From UBA4742 sp963785815 (lineage in GTDB: Bacteria; Actinomycetota; Acidimicrobiia; Acidimicrobiales; Acidimicrobilacustridaceae), in the NCBI GenBank assembly GCA_963785815.1, contig CAWAWN010000002.1, positions 1,116,001 through 1,180,000 of the forward strand: a DNA stretch of 64,000 nt, given 5' to 3'. Below, piece by piece: positions 8,395 to 17,414 of this stretch. The position numbers and the translations under genes are program-made. How positions within the stretch are numbered: the first letter of the stretch is position 1; each line of letters opens with the position of its first letter. The notes under the pieces were generated by a model. That model did no database searches. It was given only the letters and a program-made list of their open reading frames with translations, and had not been told where the DNA came from.

Positions 8395-8946
8395 GTGGAC
8401 ACGGCTCTTGATACGGGGGTGACGCCCCGACCGCTGCCGGTCTCGGCGTCGGCGTCGGCCGAGGTGGCCCGCCGTCGCGACCGCATCGTGCGTGCCCGCC
8501 GAGGTCGGGTGCTCGATCTCGACGACCCCCGGGGTCGGGCCGTGCTGGCCGACGCAGTGGGCCGATCCGAGGTCCCGGCGTCGGCGCCCTACGACGCCAT
8601 CATCGCCACCGGTTCGCTGACCACGTGGCCCGACCTGCACGCCGTCCTGGTGGCCGCCGACCGGCTCCTGGCCGACGACGGCGAGCTGCTGCTGGTCGAA
8701 CCCGTCGACCACCCCGGGGTGTGGGGGCTGCTGGAGCGGACGATCGGCTCCTGGCTGCCCCAAGGCCGGGGCCGGCACCTGTCGCGCGATGTGGTGGGCA
8801 CGGTCCGATCCGTGGGCCTGACCGTGGCTGACGTCGATCGCTTCACCATCCCGACCTGGGTGTGGCCCCTCCGCCGATGGGTCGACCTCCGGGCGGTCCG
8901 CATCCCCCGCCGAGTGGGCCTCGGGGAGTCGGCGGCCCCCGCGTGA
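8395..8946 (+). CDS. Methyltransferase-like protein (degenerate class I fold)
   Basis: A 183-residue protein from GTG 8395. The motif I region reads RGRVLDLDDPRGRAVL instead of a glycine-rich loop. The later part resembles class I methyltransferases: a central YDAIIATGSLTTWPDLHAVL, then LLADDGELLLVEPV. Because the SAM loop is eroded, activity is uncertain. The stop overlaps the start of the peptidase-S51-like gene by four bases, so the genes from here to the glycosyltransferase at 9605 form one coupled transcript. Confidence 0.55.
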   Translation: MDTALDTGVTPRPLPVSASASAEVARRRDRIVRARRGRVLDLDDPRGRAVLADAVGRSEVPASAPYDAIIATGSLTTWPDLHAVLVAADRLLADDGELLLVEPVDHPGVWGLLERTIGSWLPQGRGRHLSRDVVGTVRSVGLTVADVDRFTIPTWVWPLRRWVDLRAVRIPRRVGLGESAAPA

Positions 8947-9608
8947 CCGGGGTGTTGGCCCTGGTCGGGGGTGAGGAGTGGACCGACGGCTGTTCCTTCG
9001 ACCGGACGCTGATCGACCTCTCCGGCGTAGCCGAGGTGGTCGTGCTGCCCACCGGTTCGGCCTACGAGAACCCGGCGCGCCTGGTGGACCGAGCCGTCCC
9101 CTGGTTCGAGGCCCTGGGTGTGGCGGTCGCCCCGCTGGACGTGCTCACCCGGCGTGACGCGTTCGACGAGGAGGCCATCGACCGGGTGGCCGAGGCGCGG
9201 CTCATCTACCTGGCCGGAGCGTCCGCCATGCACCTGCGCGCCGTCCTCAAGGACACGCCGCTGCTGGCTGCGGTGGTGCAGGCCTGGCAGTCGGGTGCCG
9301 CCCTGGTCGGCACCAACGCCGGCGCCGACGTGCTCTGCGATCCCATGGTCGACTCCCGCGGTGGCGCCTTCACGGTCGGGCTGGGGCTGGTCAGCCCGCT
9401 GGCCGCCATCCCCCGGTTCGACCAGTGGTCCCACGACAAGGTGCGCCGCACCCTGGAGCTCGCCCCGGCCGGGCTGTGCCTGGTGGGCATCCCCGGGCGG
9501 ACGGCCCTGCTGCTCGACCCCGAGACCGGGTGGCGGGTGGAGGGCGCCGGCGAGGTGCAGGTGTTCGTGGACGGGGAGCCGGCGACCCTGGCCGAGCTCC
9601 CGACATGA
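8943..9608 (+). CDS. Peptidase S51 / cyanophycinase-like protein with altered nucleophile
   Basis: A 221-residue protein from GTG 8943 (GTGA overlap). The fold markers are clear: VLALVGGEEW at the N-terminus, LIYLAGASAMHLRAVLKDTPL, the nucleophile-elbow region GAALVGTNAGADVLCDPMVD, and RGGAFTVGLGLVSP. In active S51 proteases the elbow is GxSAGA with catalytic Ser; here the residue is Asn, so proteolysis by the normal mechanism is not expected. It may bind or sense a ligand, or have another activity. It is coupled upstream to a methyltransferase-like gene and downstream to a glycosyltransferase. Confidence 0.65.
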   Translation: MTGVLALVGGEEWTDGCSFDRTLIDLSGVAEVVVLPTGSAYENPARLVDRAVPWFEALGVAVAPLDVLTRRDAFDEEAIDRVAEARLIYLAGASAMHLRAVLKDTPLLAAVVQAWQSGAALVGTNAGADVLCDPMVDSRGGAFTVGLGLVSPLAAIPRFDQWSHDKVRRTLELAPAGLCLVGIPGRTALLLDPETGWRVEGAGEVQVFVDGEPATLAELPT

Positions 9609-10480
9609 GCGCCGAACCGCTTCAGCCGCTCGACCCGGGCACCGATCCCCGGCCCGAGGTGTCGGTGGTGGTCACCACCCACCAGACGCCGGCCCCGCTG
9701 CTGGGCATCGCCCTGCGCAGCCTCCTGCACCAGACGCTGCGGGCCATGGAGCTGGTGCTGGTGGCCGACGGCGACCTCGACCCCGAGGGCCGCCAGGTGG
9801 TGGTCGACCTGATGGACGCCGATCCCCGACTGGTGCTGATCGAGCCGGGTCGGGTGGGGCGGGGACGGGCCCTCAACCTGGGCGTCGACGCGGCGCGGGC
9901 CCCGCTGGTGGCCATCCAGGACGCCGACGACGCCAGCCATCCCCGACGCCTGGAGATCGAACGTGACGTGTTCCGGCGGCTGCCCGAGCTGTCCGCTCTT
10001 GGCGCCGGGGTGGTGCTGACCAGCGCGCCCGCCCGGGGTGCGGACTGGGACCTGCCGGCCACCCCTGCCCGGGTGTCGCAGGTCAACCGCTCGTTGCTGT
10101 GCTCGAACTCGGTCCTGCACTCGTCGCTGATGATCCGCCGCGACGTCATGGTGGGGGTCGGCGCCTACGACGAGCGGCGCATGGCCCAGTTCGACTACGA
10201 CCTGCTGCTTCGGACCCGAGCCGCCGGGTACCTGATCGGCTACTGCAGCTTGCCGCTGGTGCTGCACCGTCGCCACGCGGCGCAGTACTTCGAGGGGCTC
10301 CAGCCGTTCCAGCGGGCGTGGAGCTCGTGCCGCCTCCAGCTCCGCAACATCTCCCAGGAGCGCAGCCGCGAGCGGTTCGTCTACTACGGGGTGGCCCTCG
10401 TGCGACTCGCCTACCAGGTCACCCGGGGGCTGGCCTGGCACTCCGCCATCCGTCGGGCCGGGCCTGATCCCCAGAGGTGA
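9605..10480 (+). CDS. Family 2 glycosyltransferase
   Basis: A 291-residue protein from ATG 9605, overlapping the previous stop as ATGA. The GT-A features are VSVVVTTHQTPAPLLGIALRSLLHQT, VADGD, GRGRALNLGVDAA and the metal-binding IQDADDAS, then FDYDLLLRTRAAGYLIGY in the acceptor half. No membrane segment is seen, so it probably acts at the cytoplasmic face on a lipid- or protein-linked glycan. It marks the left edge of the polysaccharide island. Donor and acceptor sugars are unknown. Confidence 0.8.
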   Translation: MSAEPLQPLDPGTDPRPEVSVVVTTHQTPAPLLGIALRSLLHQTLRAMELVLVADGDLDPEGRQVVVDLMDADPRLVLIEPGRVGRGRALNLGVDAARAPLVAIQDADDASHPRRLEIERDVFRRLPELSALGAGVVLTSAPARGADWDLPATPARVSQVNRSLLCSNSVLHSSLMIRRDVMVGVGAYDERRMAQFDYDLLLRTRAAGYLIGYCSLPLVLHRRHAAQYFEGLQPFQRAWSSCRLQLRNISQERSRERFVYYGVALVRLAYQVTRGLAWHSAIRRAGPDPQR

Positions 10481-10731
10481 GCGTTCACCACCGTGCGTGA
10501 TCCCGACTTGCTTTTCCACCGCCGCTCGGCTGAATTGAAGGTGGTCTCGACCCACAGGGGTCGGCCGGTGGCTGTCTCGAACAGTGGCGACCGTTGTCGG
10601 CCGGCGGGATTTTCGCGCTACCATTACTTTTCCGGTACGGGCATGTCCCACCCGGGATCAAGGGGAGGATTTTCCATCTCGACCCACCCGAACCCGACGG
10701 CGAACCTGCCTCGCCGGGCTGTCAGGTAGCT
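10481..10731 (+). promoter_or_regulatory. Intergenic promoter region ahead of the polysaccharide operon
   Basis: This 251-base gap contains no gene I can support. It is AT-richer than its surroundings near 10610-10680 and has two overlapping TANNNT boxes, TACCAT at 10619-10624 and TACTTT at 10625-10630. They could drive the downstream kinase/polymerase operon with an untranslated leader of about 100 bases. No clear -35 box or riboswitch-like structure was recognised. Confidence 0.4.
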
Positions 10732-12474
10732 GTGGCGACCCCGCAATACCCGCAGTTCGACGCGCGCGTGGTCGGGCGCACCCTCTGGCGCTGGGCGTGG
10801 TTGATCGCGGCCATGGTGGCGGTGGCGTTCGTGGTGGTCTACGGCCTGTCCACGCTCCAGCCGAAGGTGTACTCGGCCTCCGCCGAGGTGAGCGTGAACA
10901 CCGCCGACCCCGCCCTCGGCGGCGGCAAGAGCGCCAACGACGCCAGCGTCCTGGCCAACGAGGAGTACCACGCTGCGTCGAGCGCGGTGCGGGTCACGGG
11001 CAACATCCAGCTGGGACCGCAGGCGCGCCAGGTCCTGGGTGAGCGGGTGTTCTCGGTGGCCAACACCGACGTCATGGTCATCACCGTCACCAGCCATTCA
11101 CCGTTGGTGGCCCAGAAGGCGGCCAACGCCTACGCCACCGCCTACGTGCAGACCCGCACCAGCCAGCTCCAGGCGCAGTACAACGACCGGGCCAACCAGC
11201 TGATCAGCCAGGCGAACGAGTACAACACCCAGGCCGCCGCCCTCGAGGCGCAGATCGCCAACGATCCCCAGAGCCCCAACGTGAGCTCGTGGCGGGCGCA
11301 GGCCTCGGCCCTCAACAACCTGGCGAACCAGGCCGAGGTGTCGGCCACCACCGAGAAGATCAGCGCCACCGGGGAGGGCGGCACGGTCACGGTGACCAAG
11401 CTGGCCAGCCTGCCCCGCTATCCGATCTCGCCCACGCCGCTGCGCGACGCGGGCATCGCCGCGGTCGTGGCCCTGGCGCTGGGCATCGGTCTGGCCTTCC
11501 TGCTCGAGCAGCTCGACAACAAGGTCAAGTCGCCCGAACAGGTCCTCCGGATCACCGGTGGCGTCCCGGTGCTGGGCTCGGTGCCGGCCTACAGCGACGG
11601 CCACCGCCACCTGAGCCATCGGTTCCATCGGGCCGAGCGGGCCCTGGTGGCGCCCACGTCGGTGGCCGCCGAGTCCTACCACGCCCTGGCCACCAGCCTG
11701 CGCTTCTCCAGCCTGGGCAAGGAGAAGCGCACCATCCTCATCACCAGCTCGGTGGGTGAGGAGGGCAAGACCACCGTCACCGCCAACCTGGCCGCCGTGC
11801 TGGCCGAGAGCGGCTTCCGGGTGGTGGTCGTGTCCGCTGACCTGCGCCGCCCGATGCTGGGCGAGCTGCTGCACTCGGTCGAGACCGAGAAGGGGCTCAC
11901 CTCCGCGATCCTCGGTGATCGCGAGCTGGCCTCGTGCTTCGCGTCGGTCCCGCTCCCCAGCGGCAAGAACATCTTCGTGCTGCCCGCCGGGCCGCTCCCG
12001 CACGAGCCGGCGGTGCTTCTGGGCTCGGATGCCTTCGGCCACGTGCTCGACCAGATCAAGCGGTCCCAGGCCGACTTCATCCTGGTCGACTGCGCGCCGG
12101 TGCTGCCGGTGAGCGATCCGGTGGCTGCCTCCCGCCACGTCGACGGGGTGATCGTCCTGGCCCTCCACGGCGAGACGCGCCAGAACGACCTGGCCGAGAC
12201 GGTGAACCGCCTGCGCCAGGTCGACGCCGACATCATCGGCGTGGTGCTCAACGGCGTGCCGGTGCGCCGTGGCCGCTTCGACTACTACGGCTACTACGGC
12301 TACCGGGCGTACCAGCCCGACACCCCGGTCGCCAGTGGCACGAACGGCTCCGGCCCACCGAGCACCGAGGGCGCCCCGGCCACCAACGGGTCAGCGGGCA
12401 CCAACGGCGCGGGCGAGGTCCGGCCCATGACGGTCAAGCGCAGTGAGACCGAACCCGGTGCCGCCTCCGCCTGA
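10732..12474 (+). CDS. Wzz-like chain-length determinant fused to BY-kinase (tyrosine autokinase)
   Basis: A 580-residue protein; GTG 10732 places the first membrane helix (WAWLIAAMVAVAFVVVYGL) at the normal distance from the N-terminus. The order is helix, extracytoplasmic coiled region rich in Gln/Asn (AQYNDRANQLISQANEY), second helix (IAAVVALALGIGLAFLLEQL), then a cytoplasmic P-loop kinase. Walker A is GEEGKTT with Lys346, Walker A' VVVSADLRRP and Walker B FILVDCAPVLPVSDP. A tyrosine cluster (FDYYGYYGYRAY) near the end is the expected autophosphorylation site. Such proteins set polymer length and control Wzy-dependent assembly. It overlaps the polymerase gene start. Confidence 0.88.
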   Translation: MATPQYPQFDARVVGRTLWRWAWLIAAMVAVAFVVVYGLSTLQPKVYSASAEVSVNTADPALGGGKSANDASVLANEEYHAASSAVRVTGNIQLGPQARQVLGERVFSVANTDVMVITVTSHSPLVAQKAANAYATAYVQTRTSQLQAQYNDRANQLISQANEYNTQAAALEAQIANDPQSPNVSSWRAQASALNNLANQAEVSATTEKISATGEGGTVTVTKLASLPRYPISPTPLRDAGIAAVVALALGIGLAFLLEQLDNKVKSPEQVLRITGGVPVLGSVPAYSDGHRHLSHRFHRAERALVAPTSVAAESYHALATSLRFSSLGKEKRTILITSSVGEEGKTTVTANLAAVLAESGFRVVVVSADLRRPMLGELLHSVETEKGLTSAILGDRELASCFASVPLPSGKNIFVLPAGPLPHEPAVLLGSDAFGHVLDQIKRSQADFILVDCAPVLPVSDPVAASRHVDGVIVLALHGETRQNDLAETVNRLRQVDADIIGVVLNGVPVRRGRFDYYGYYGYRAYQPDTPVASGTNGSGPPSTEGAPATNGSAGTNGAGEVRPMTVKRSETEPGAASA

Positions 12475-13768
12475 ACCGGCACCGGTCGTCGCCGACCAGG
12501 AAGACCTCCCGGACGCCGGCACCTCCGCGGCCCTCAGCGGTCGCGTCAGCGTGGTGCTGCGGGCCGCGGTGGTCGCGTCCTACGCCGGCATCACGGTGTT
12601 GCGCCCGGCCTTGCCGCACAACACCGCCTTCGTCGACCCGCTGCTGGCCGCCGTGTGCCTGGGGGCGCTGCTGTCGATGTCACGCCACGGCTCGCCGGCC
12701 ACCTCCGCCGGCGTCAAGGCGCTGCCCTGGATCTGGCTCATCATCCTCGGGTCCTTCCTGGGTCTGGCCGGGGTGGGCATGGCCCTGTGGGGGGTGAGCG
12801 ACCTGGCGGTGAGCATGTTCGCCATCCTCACCTTCTTCGCCTTCTGGCACCTGGTGTACCTGCATCGCCTCGAGCGCTACGCCATCTGGGGCACAGCCTT
12901 CGGTCTGGGTCTGACCACCCTCACGGTGACCATCGACGGGCGCCTGCGCAACAAGGGCCTGTTCGCCCAACCCAACTACCCGGCCCACTACGCCGTGCTG
13001 GCCACCGTGATGCTGGTCTACGCCTCCCGGCGGTGGTGGACCAAGGGCCTGGCCATCCTCGCCCTGCTGGTGATCGTGAAGGAGACCGGCTCGTTCGGTT
13101 CGTTGGCCATGATCGCCACCATCCTGGCCGTGCTGGGTTGGCGCATGATGGCCAAGGGCTCGGCCGTGCTGGCCGCCCTGCTGGTCGTCCTGTTCGGCGT
13201 GGGTCTGTTCGTGGTGTCCAGCTTCGTGACCACCGGGTCGTCGGGCCTCAACACCCGGGTGCCGAACATCAGCGGCACCGGCATCAGCCAGAGTCGCTTC
13301 AACCGCAGCCAGGGCGAGCGCTTCACCCTGTGGAGCCAGGACATCAACGACTGGCTCGAGCACCCATTCGGCGTGGGCCCCGCGGGCGTGGTGAACCGCA
13401 AGATCGCCCTGCTCAACGGCGGCCCGCTCCAGGTGCACGACGACCTGTTGAGCTTCCTGGTCGAGCGCGGCCCGATCGGGGTGATCGGCCTCGTCGGTCT
13501 CTGGGTGGTGATCTGGCGCGCCGGCCGACCTCGGGGTCTGGCACGCCTGATGGTGCTGGCCCTGTTCGTGGCCTCGCTGTTCCGCCAGACCATGCACTAC
13601 CGCCACGTGTGGCTGCTGCTGGCGTTGGCCCTGGCGTTCGACAACCGCCGCAATGACGAGGACGCCGCGGCGCGGGAGGCCGAGCCACCCGACGTGGTCG
13701 TGGCTGGTCTGGCTGACGTTCCGGAGATCGGTCTCGGGCCGATGTCACCCCATCCAGGCCTGGCCTGA
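12443..13768 (+). CDS. O-antigen ligase / Wzy-like polysaccharide polymerase
   Basis: A 441-residue integral membrane protein with about ten hydrophobic helices, starting at GTG 12443 or GTG 12458 inside the end of the kinase gene. The large periplasmic loop holds QSRFNRSQGERFTLWSQ and EHPFGVGPAGVV, followed by QVHDDLLSFLVERGPIGVIGL, the loop and His-x-x-hydrophobic-G pattern of the O-antigen ligase/polymerase family. It probably joins lipid-linked repeat units outside the membrane. Direct coupling to the BY-kinase gene supports polymerase rather than ligase, but the two cannot be separated by sequence alone. Confidence 0.75.
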   Translation: MRPNPVPPPPEPAPVVADQEDLPDAGTSAALSGRVSVVLRAAVVASYAGITVLRPALPHNTAFVDPLLAAVCLGALLSMSRHGSPATSAGVKALPWIWLIILGSFLGLAGVGMALWGVSDLAVSMFAILTFFAFWHLVYLHRLERYAIWGTAFGLGLTTLTVTIDGRLRNKGLFAQPNYPAHYAVLATVMLVYASRRWWTKGLAILALLVIVKETGSFGSLAMIATILAVLGWRMMAKGSAVLAALLVVLFGVGLFVVSSFVTTGSSGLNTRVPNISGTGISQSRFNRSQGERFTLWSQDINDWLEHPFGVGPAGVVNRKIALLNGGPLQVHDDLLSFLVERGPIGVIGLVGLWVVIWRAGRPRGLARLMVLALFVASLFRQTMHYRHVWLLLALALAFDNRRNDEDAAAREAEPPDVVVAGLADVPEIGLGPMSPHPGLA

Positions 13769-13769
13769 G

Positions 13770-14444
13770 GTGGTCCTGCCAGGTCGGGTTGAGTACGGAG
13801 ACCTCGAGATCGCGGAGCTCACCGCGGTCGATGATGCCCGCGGTGCGATGTGGCGCGCCCTGCGGGACCGACATCCCCGGGTCCGCACCGCGGTGCTGGC
13901 CGACGCGCGCATCACCGCCACGCGACGGGGTGACCGCGCCGAGTTCCGCTCGAAGCTCGACGCCTTGGCCCAGATCCTGCGGTTGGCCGTGGTGAGCGAC
14001 GCCTTCGCGGCCCAGGTCTGCTATCGGGTCAAGGCCGACCTCCAGCGGCGCCGCGTGCCGCTGATCCCTCGTCTGGCCCACCACCTGGCCATGACGACCG
14101 CACAAGTCGTCATCGGGGATCCCGTCGTCATCGAGCCAGGCGTGTACTTCCCGCACGGTCAAGTGGTCATCGACGGGTTGGTCCAGGTGGGCGCGGGCAC
14201 GGCCATCGCCCCGTGGTCGACCCTGGGTCTCACCAGCGGCAACATCTTCGGGCCCACCGTCGGCCGCAACGTCACCATCGGGACCGGGGCCAAGCTCATC
14301 GGCCCGATCACGGTGGGTGACGGGGCCGTGATCGGCGCCAACGCCGTGGTGCTGGAGGACGTGCCCCCCGGTGCCACCGCCGTCGGGGTACCAGCTCGGA
14401 TCGTCGCCGCGAAGGACGCCGCACCTCCCGAGAAGTTCCACTAA
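13770..14444 (+). CDS. Left-handed beta-helix acyltransferase (serine acetyltransferase-like)
   Basis: A 224-residue protein from GTG 13770, one base after the polymerase stop. An N-terminal helical part (VLADARITATRRGD ... LAVVSDAFAAQVCYRVKADL) leads into hexapeptide repeats: VVIGDPVVIEPGVYFPHG, VTIGTGAKLIGPITVGDGAVIGANAVVL and a C-terminal GVPARIV. It is paralogous over its whole length to the protein at 43011. Hexapeptide enzymes transfer acetyl or other acyl groups to sugars or serine; in this locus O- or N-acylation of a sugar is more likely than cysteine synthesis. The likely catalytic His is in YFPHGQVVIDG. Confidence 0.75.
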   Translation: MVLPGRVEYGDLEIAELTAVDDARGAMWRALRDRHPRVRTAVLADARITATRRGDRAEFRSKLDALAQILRLAVVSDAFAAQVCYRVKADLQRRRVPLIPRLAHHLAMTTAQVVIGDPVVIEPGVYFPHGQVVIDGLVQVGAGTAIAPWSTLGLTSGNIFGPTVGRNVTIGTGAKLIGPITVGDGAVIGANAVVLEDVPPGATAVGVPARIVAAKDAAPPEKFH

Positions 14445-14494
14445 CATCCGGGCTTCCCGCGGACCCCGAGAAGGAAGAAGTCCTCGACGAGGTC

Positions 14495-15688
14495 ATGAGT
14501 TTTTCCAGAGACGTTGTGATCATCGGCGGGTGCGGCCATGTGGGCCTCCCACTCGGCATCGCGTTCGCCCAATCGGGTCTGGCGGTCTCCTTGTTCGACA
14601 CGAACCGACGCGTCGTCGAGCAGGTGCAGAGCGCCAAGATGCCCTTCCTCGAGTCGGGGGCCGACGAGGCGCTGGAGCAGGTGGTGGCCTCCGGGCGCCT
14701 CGAAGCCAGTGCCGAGGCCCAGGTGGTGAGCCAGGCCGAGCACGTCGTGGTGGTCGTGGGCACGCCGGTCGACGACCACCTGACCCCTGACCCCAACGCG
14801 GTCCCCGCGGCCGTCGAAGCCCTCCTCGGCGATCTGCGCGATGGCCAGCACCTGGTCCTGCGCAGCACGGTCTTCCCCGGCGTGACGGCGGTGGTCGAGC
14901 GCCTGGTCGCCCGATCGGGTATCGACCTGGACGTGTCCTTCTGCCCCGAGCGCATCGCCGAGGGGCGGGCGCTCGACGAGCTCCACGTGCTGCCCCAGAT
15001 CGTGGCTGGGCGCACCGATCGGGCGACGGCGAGGGCCTCGGCGCTGTTCCGGCACCTGACCGAATCCGTCGTGGTGCTCGAGATCGAGGAAGCCGAGCTG
15101 GCCAAGCTGTTCACCAACACGTGGCGCTACATCAAGTTCGCGGCCGCCAACCAGCTGTTCATGATCGCCAACGACCACGGGCTGGACTTCGAGCGGATCC
15201 GGGCCGCCCTCCAGTTCGACTACCCGCGGGCGGCCGACATGCCGGGTCCCGGCTTCGCGGCCGGGCCCTGCCTGCTCAAGGACACCATGCAGCTGGCCAC
15301 CTTCGACGCCAACAACTTCACGCTGGGCCACGCCTCGGTGATGGTGAACGAGGGCCTGCCCCTCTACGTCGTCGATCGCCTGGAGAAGCGCTACGACCTG
15401 CCGTCGATGACGGTGGGCATCCTGGGCATGGCCTTCAAGGGCGAATCCGACGACGTGCGCTCCAGCCTGGCCTACCGGCTGCGGCGCCTGATGCGCTTCA
15501 AGGCCGGTCGGGTGATCTGCACGGATCCCCACGTCACCCTCGACCCCGATCTGCAGCCCCTCGAGGTGGCGCTGGCGCAGTCGGATCTGCTGATCATCGG
15601 CGCCCCGCACCGCGCCTATGAGGACCTGGAGCCGACGGTCCCGGTGGTGGACCTGTGGAACCTGTTGGGCGGCGGCGTCCTGATATGA
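14495..15688 (+). CDS. UDP-sugar dehydrogenase (UDP-glucose/UDP-ManNAc dehydrogenase family)
   Basis: A 397-residue protein from ATG 14495. Its Rossmann start is VVIIGGCGHVGLPLGIAFA and the central domain has SFCPERIAEGRA. The catalytic cysteine is Cys259 in GPCLLKDT, and the C-terminal UDP-binding half has GMAFKGESDDVRSS. The family oxidises the C6 hydroxyl of a UDP-hexose twice, giving a uronic acid. Details such as AEGRAL and the GHVGLPL start are nearer WecC/ManNAc-type than Ugd-type enzymes, but the sugar is not certain. It probably supplies an acidic sugar to the polymer. Confidence 0.82.
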   Translation: MSFSRDVVIIGGCGHVGLPLGIAFAQSGLAVSLFDTNRRVVEQVQSAKMPFLESGADEALEQVVASGRLEASAEAQVVSQAEHVVVVVGTPVDDHLTPDPNAVPAAVEALLGDLRDGQHLVLRSTVFPGVTAVVERLVARSGIDLDVSFCPERIAEGRALDELHVLPQIVAGRTDRATARASALFRHLTESVVVLEIEEAELAKLFTNTWRYIKFAAANQLFMIANDHGLDFERIRAALQFDYPRAADMPGPGFAAGPCLLKDTMQLATFDANNFTLGHASVMVNEGLPLYVVDRLEKRYDLPSMTVGILGMAFKGESDDVRSSLAYRLRRLMRFKAGRVICTDPHVTLDPDLQPLEVALAQSDLLIIGAPHRAYEDLEPTVPVVDLWNLLGGGVLI

Positions 15689-16389
15689 GCCCCCGCGTCT
15701 CGATCGTGGTGCCCGTCTTCAACGAGGGCGACCTCGTGGTGCCCCTGTTCGAGCGGCTGCTGGAGACGGTGACCATGCCGTGCGAGGTGCTGGCCGTGTA
15801 CGACTCGATGGAGGACACCACCCGGCCCTACCTGGAGGACCTGGCCGACCACGACCACCGCCTGGTGCCAACGCTCAACGCCTTCGAGCCCGGTCCGGCC
15901 CAGGCGCTGCGCTGGGGCTTCGGCCAGGCCAAGGCGCCGGTGGTGGTGGTGACGATGGCCGACGGGAGCGACGATCCCTGCCAGGTCGAGCCTCTGGTGA
16001 AGCTGGTGGAACGGGGTGTGGTGGTGGCCGCCGCCTCCCGCTACAGCCACGGCGGCCAGCAGGTGGGCGGCCCGATCGGCAAGGGGCTGCTGTCGCGGCT
16101 GGCCGGCGTGTCGCTCTTCCACCTGGCCCGGGTCGGCACCCACGACGCCACCAACTCGTTCAAGGCCTACGATCGCGCCTTCGTCGAACAGGTGGGCATC
16201 GAGTCCGATGCCGGCTTCGAGATGGGCCTCGAGCTCGTGGCCAAGGCCCGACGCCACCGCCAGCCGGTGGCCGAGATCCCCACCATCTGGCTCGACCGGG
16301 GCACCGGGCAGTCGAACTTCCATCTGCGAGCGTGGATCCCCCGATATCTGCGCTGGTACCGCTACGCGTTCGGGGGGAGGCTCTCGTGA
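15685..16389 (+). CDS. Family 2 glycosyltransferase (dolichyl-phosphate-sugar synthase-like)
   Basis: A 234-residue protein from ATG 15685 (ATGA overlap). It has VSIVVPVFNEGDLVVPLFERLL, then PAQALRWGFGQAKAPVVVVTMADGSDD, where ADGSDD stands in for the DxD motif, then GVSLFHLARVGTHDATNSFKAY, like polyprenyl-phosphate glycosyltransferases. There is no C-terminal membrane anchor. It may load a sugar on a polyprenyl carrier for the multi-spanning protein at 17411; this is inference from gene order. Confidence 0.78.
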   Translation: MSPRVSIVVPVFNEGDLVVPLFERLLETVTMPCEVLAVYDSMEDTTRPYLEDLADHDHRLVPTLNAFEPGPAQALRWGFGQAKAPVVVVTMADGSDDPCQVEPLVKLVERGVVVAAASRYSHGGQQVGGPIGKGLLSRLAGVSLFHLARVGTHDATNSFKAYDRAFVEQVGIESDAGFEMGLELVAKARRHRQPVAEIPTIWLDRGTGQSNFHLRAWIPRYLRWYRYAFGGRLS

Positions 16390-17414
16390 GCACGGTCCTG
16401 GTCAGCGGTTCAGCTGGGTTCATCGGTGGATACGTGGTGCAGCAGCTGCTGGCCGACGGCCACTCGGTGATCGGCATCGACAACCACTCCAAGTACGGGC
16501 CGGTGGCCCGCTCCTACGACGACCACCCCAACTACCGGTTGGTGGAGGGCGACGCCCAGGACATCGAGCTGATGGCCGAGCTGCTCTCGGGGTGCGACCA
16601 CTTCATCGCCGGCGCCGCCATGATCGGCGGCATCTCCTACTTCCACACGTACGCGTACGACCTGCTGGCCACCAACGAGCGCATCATCGCCGCCTCGTGC
16701 GACGCCGCCATCCGGGTGGTCCAGGCCGGTGGGCCCCTCCAGAAGGTCACCTACCTCAGCTCGTCGATGGTCTTCGAGTCGACCGACACCTGGCCGTCGA
16801 TCGAGGGCCAGGAGCGCGAGGTGGCTCCGCCGCTGTCGTCGTATGGCTTCCAGAAGCTGGCGGTGGAGTACTTCGCCCGCGCCGCCTGGGACCAGTACCA
16901 GGTGCCCTACACCATCCTGCGCCCCTTCAACTGCGTGGGCATCGGCGAGGAGCGGGCCCTGGGCGACGTGGAGGTCCTCAGCGGCAACGTCAAGCTGGCC
17001 ATGAGCCACGTGGTGCCCGATCTGGTGCAGAAGGTGCTCAAGGGCCAGGACCCGCTGCACCTGCTGGGTGACGGCACCCAGATCCGCCACTACACCTACG
17101 GGGGCGATCTGGCCCAGGGCATCGTGACGGCCATGGAGCATCCCGACGCTCGCAACGAGGACTTCAACCTGTCGACGGCTCAGGGCACCACGGTGCTGGA
17201 GCTGGCCGAGGTCATCTGGCGCAAGATCCGGGGCGCGGACGAGCCCCTGCGCTGGGTGTCCGACGAACCCTTCGAGCACGACGTCGCCCGCCGGGTGCCG
17301 TCAACCGACAAGGCCAAGAAGCTCCTGGGCTTCGAAGCCACCACCAGCCTCGAGGACATGCTGGACGAGGTCATCCCCTGGATCGAGCAGGCCGTGGCCC
17401 AAGGCCGCATATGA
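16386..17414 (+). CDS. NAD-dependent sugar epimerase/dehydratase (extended SDR)
   Basis: A 342-residue protein from GTG 16386 (GTGA overlap with the glycosyltransferase). The cofactor site is VSGSAGFIGGYV, the catalytic residues are Ser in SSSMVFES and Tyr153/Lys157 in YGFQK, and RPFNCVGIGE follows the active site. RHYTYGGDLAQGI matches the dehydratase/epimerase subgroup acting on nucleotide sugars. It probably makes a modified NDP-hexose for this glycan. The exact reaction cannot be told from the sequence. Confidence 0.82.
   Translation: MSTVLVSGSAGFIGGYVVQQLLADGHSVIGIDNHSKYGPVARSYDDHPNYRLVEGDAQDIELMAELLSGCDHFIAGAAMIGGISYFHTYAYDLLATNERIIAASCDAAIRVVQAGGPLQKVTYLSSSMVFESTDTWPSIEGQEREVAPPLSSYGFQKLAVEYFARAAWDQYQVPYTILRPFNCVGIGEERALGDVEVLSGNVKLAMSHVVPDLVQKVLKGQDPLHLLGDGTQIRHYTYGGDLAQGIVTAMEHPDARNEDFNLSTAQGTTVLELAEVIWRKIRGADEPLRWVSDEPFEHDVARRVPSTDKAKKLLGFEATTSLEDMLDEVIPWIEQAVAQGRI

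Noticed and set aside
13770..14444. Cysteine-biosynthesis serine acetyltransferase (CysE)
   Set aside because: Hexapeptide repeats are compatible, but the setting between polymerase and sugar dehydrogenase genes and a paralog among PhyH genes make a sugar acyltransferase more likely.
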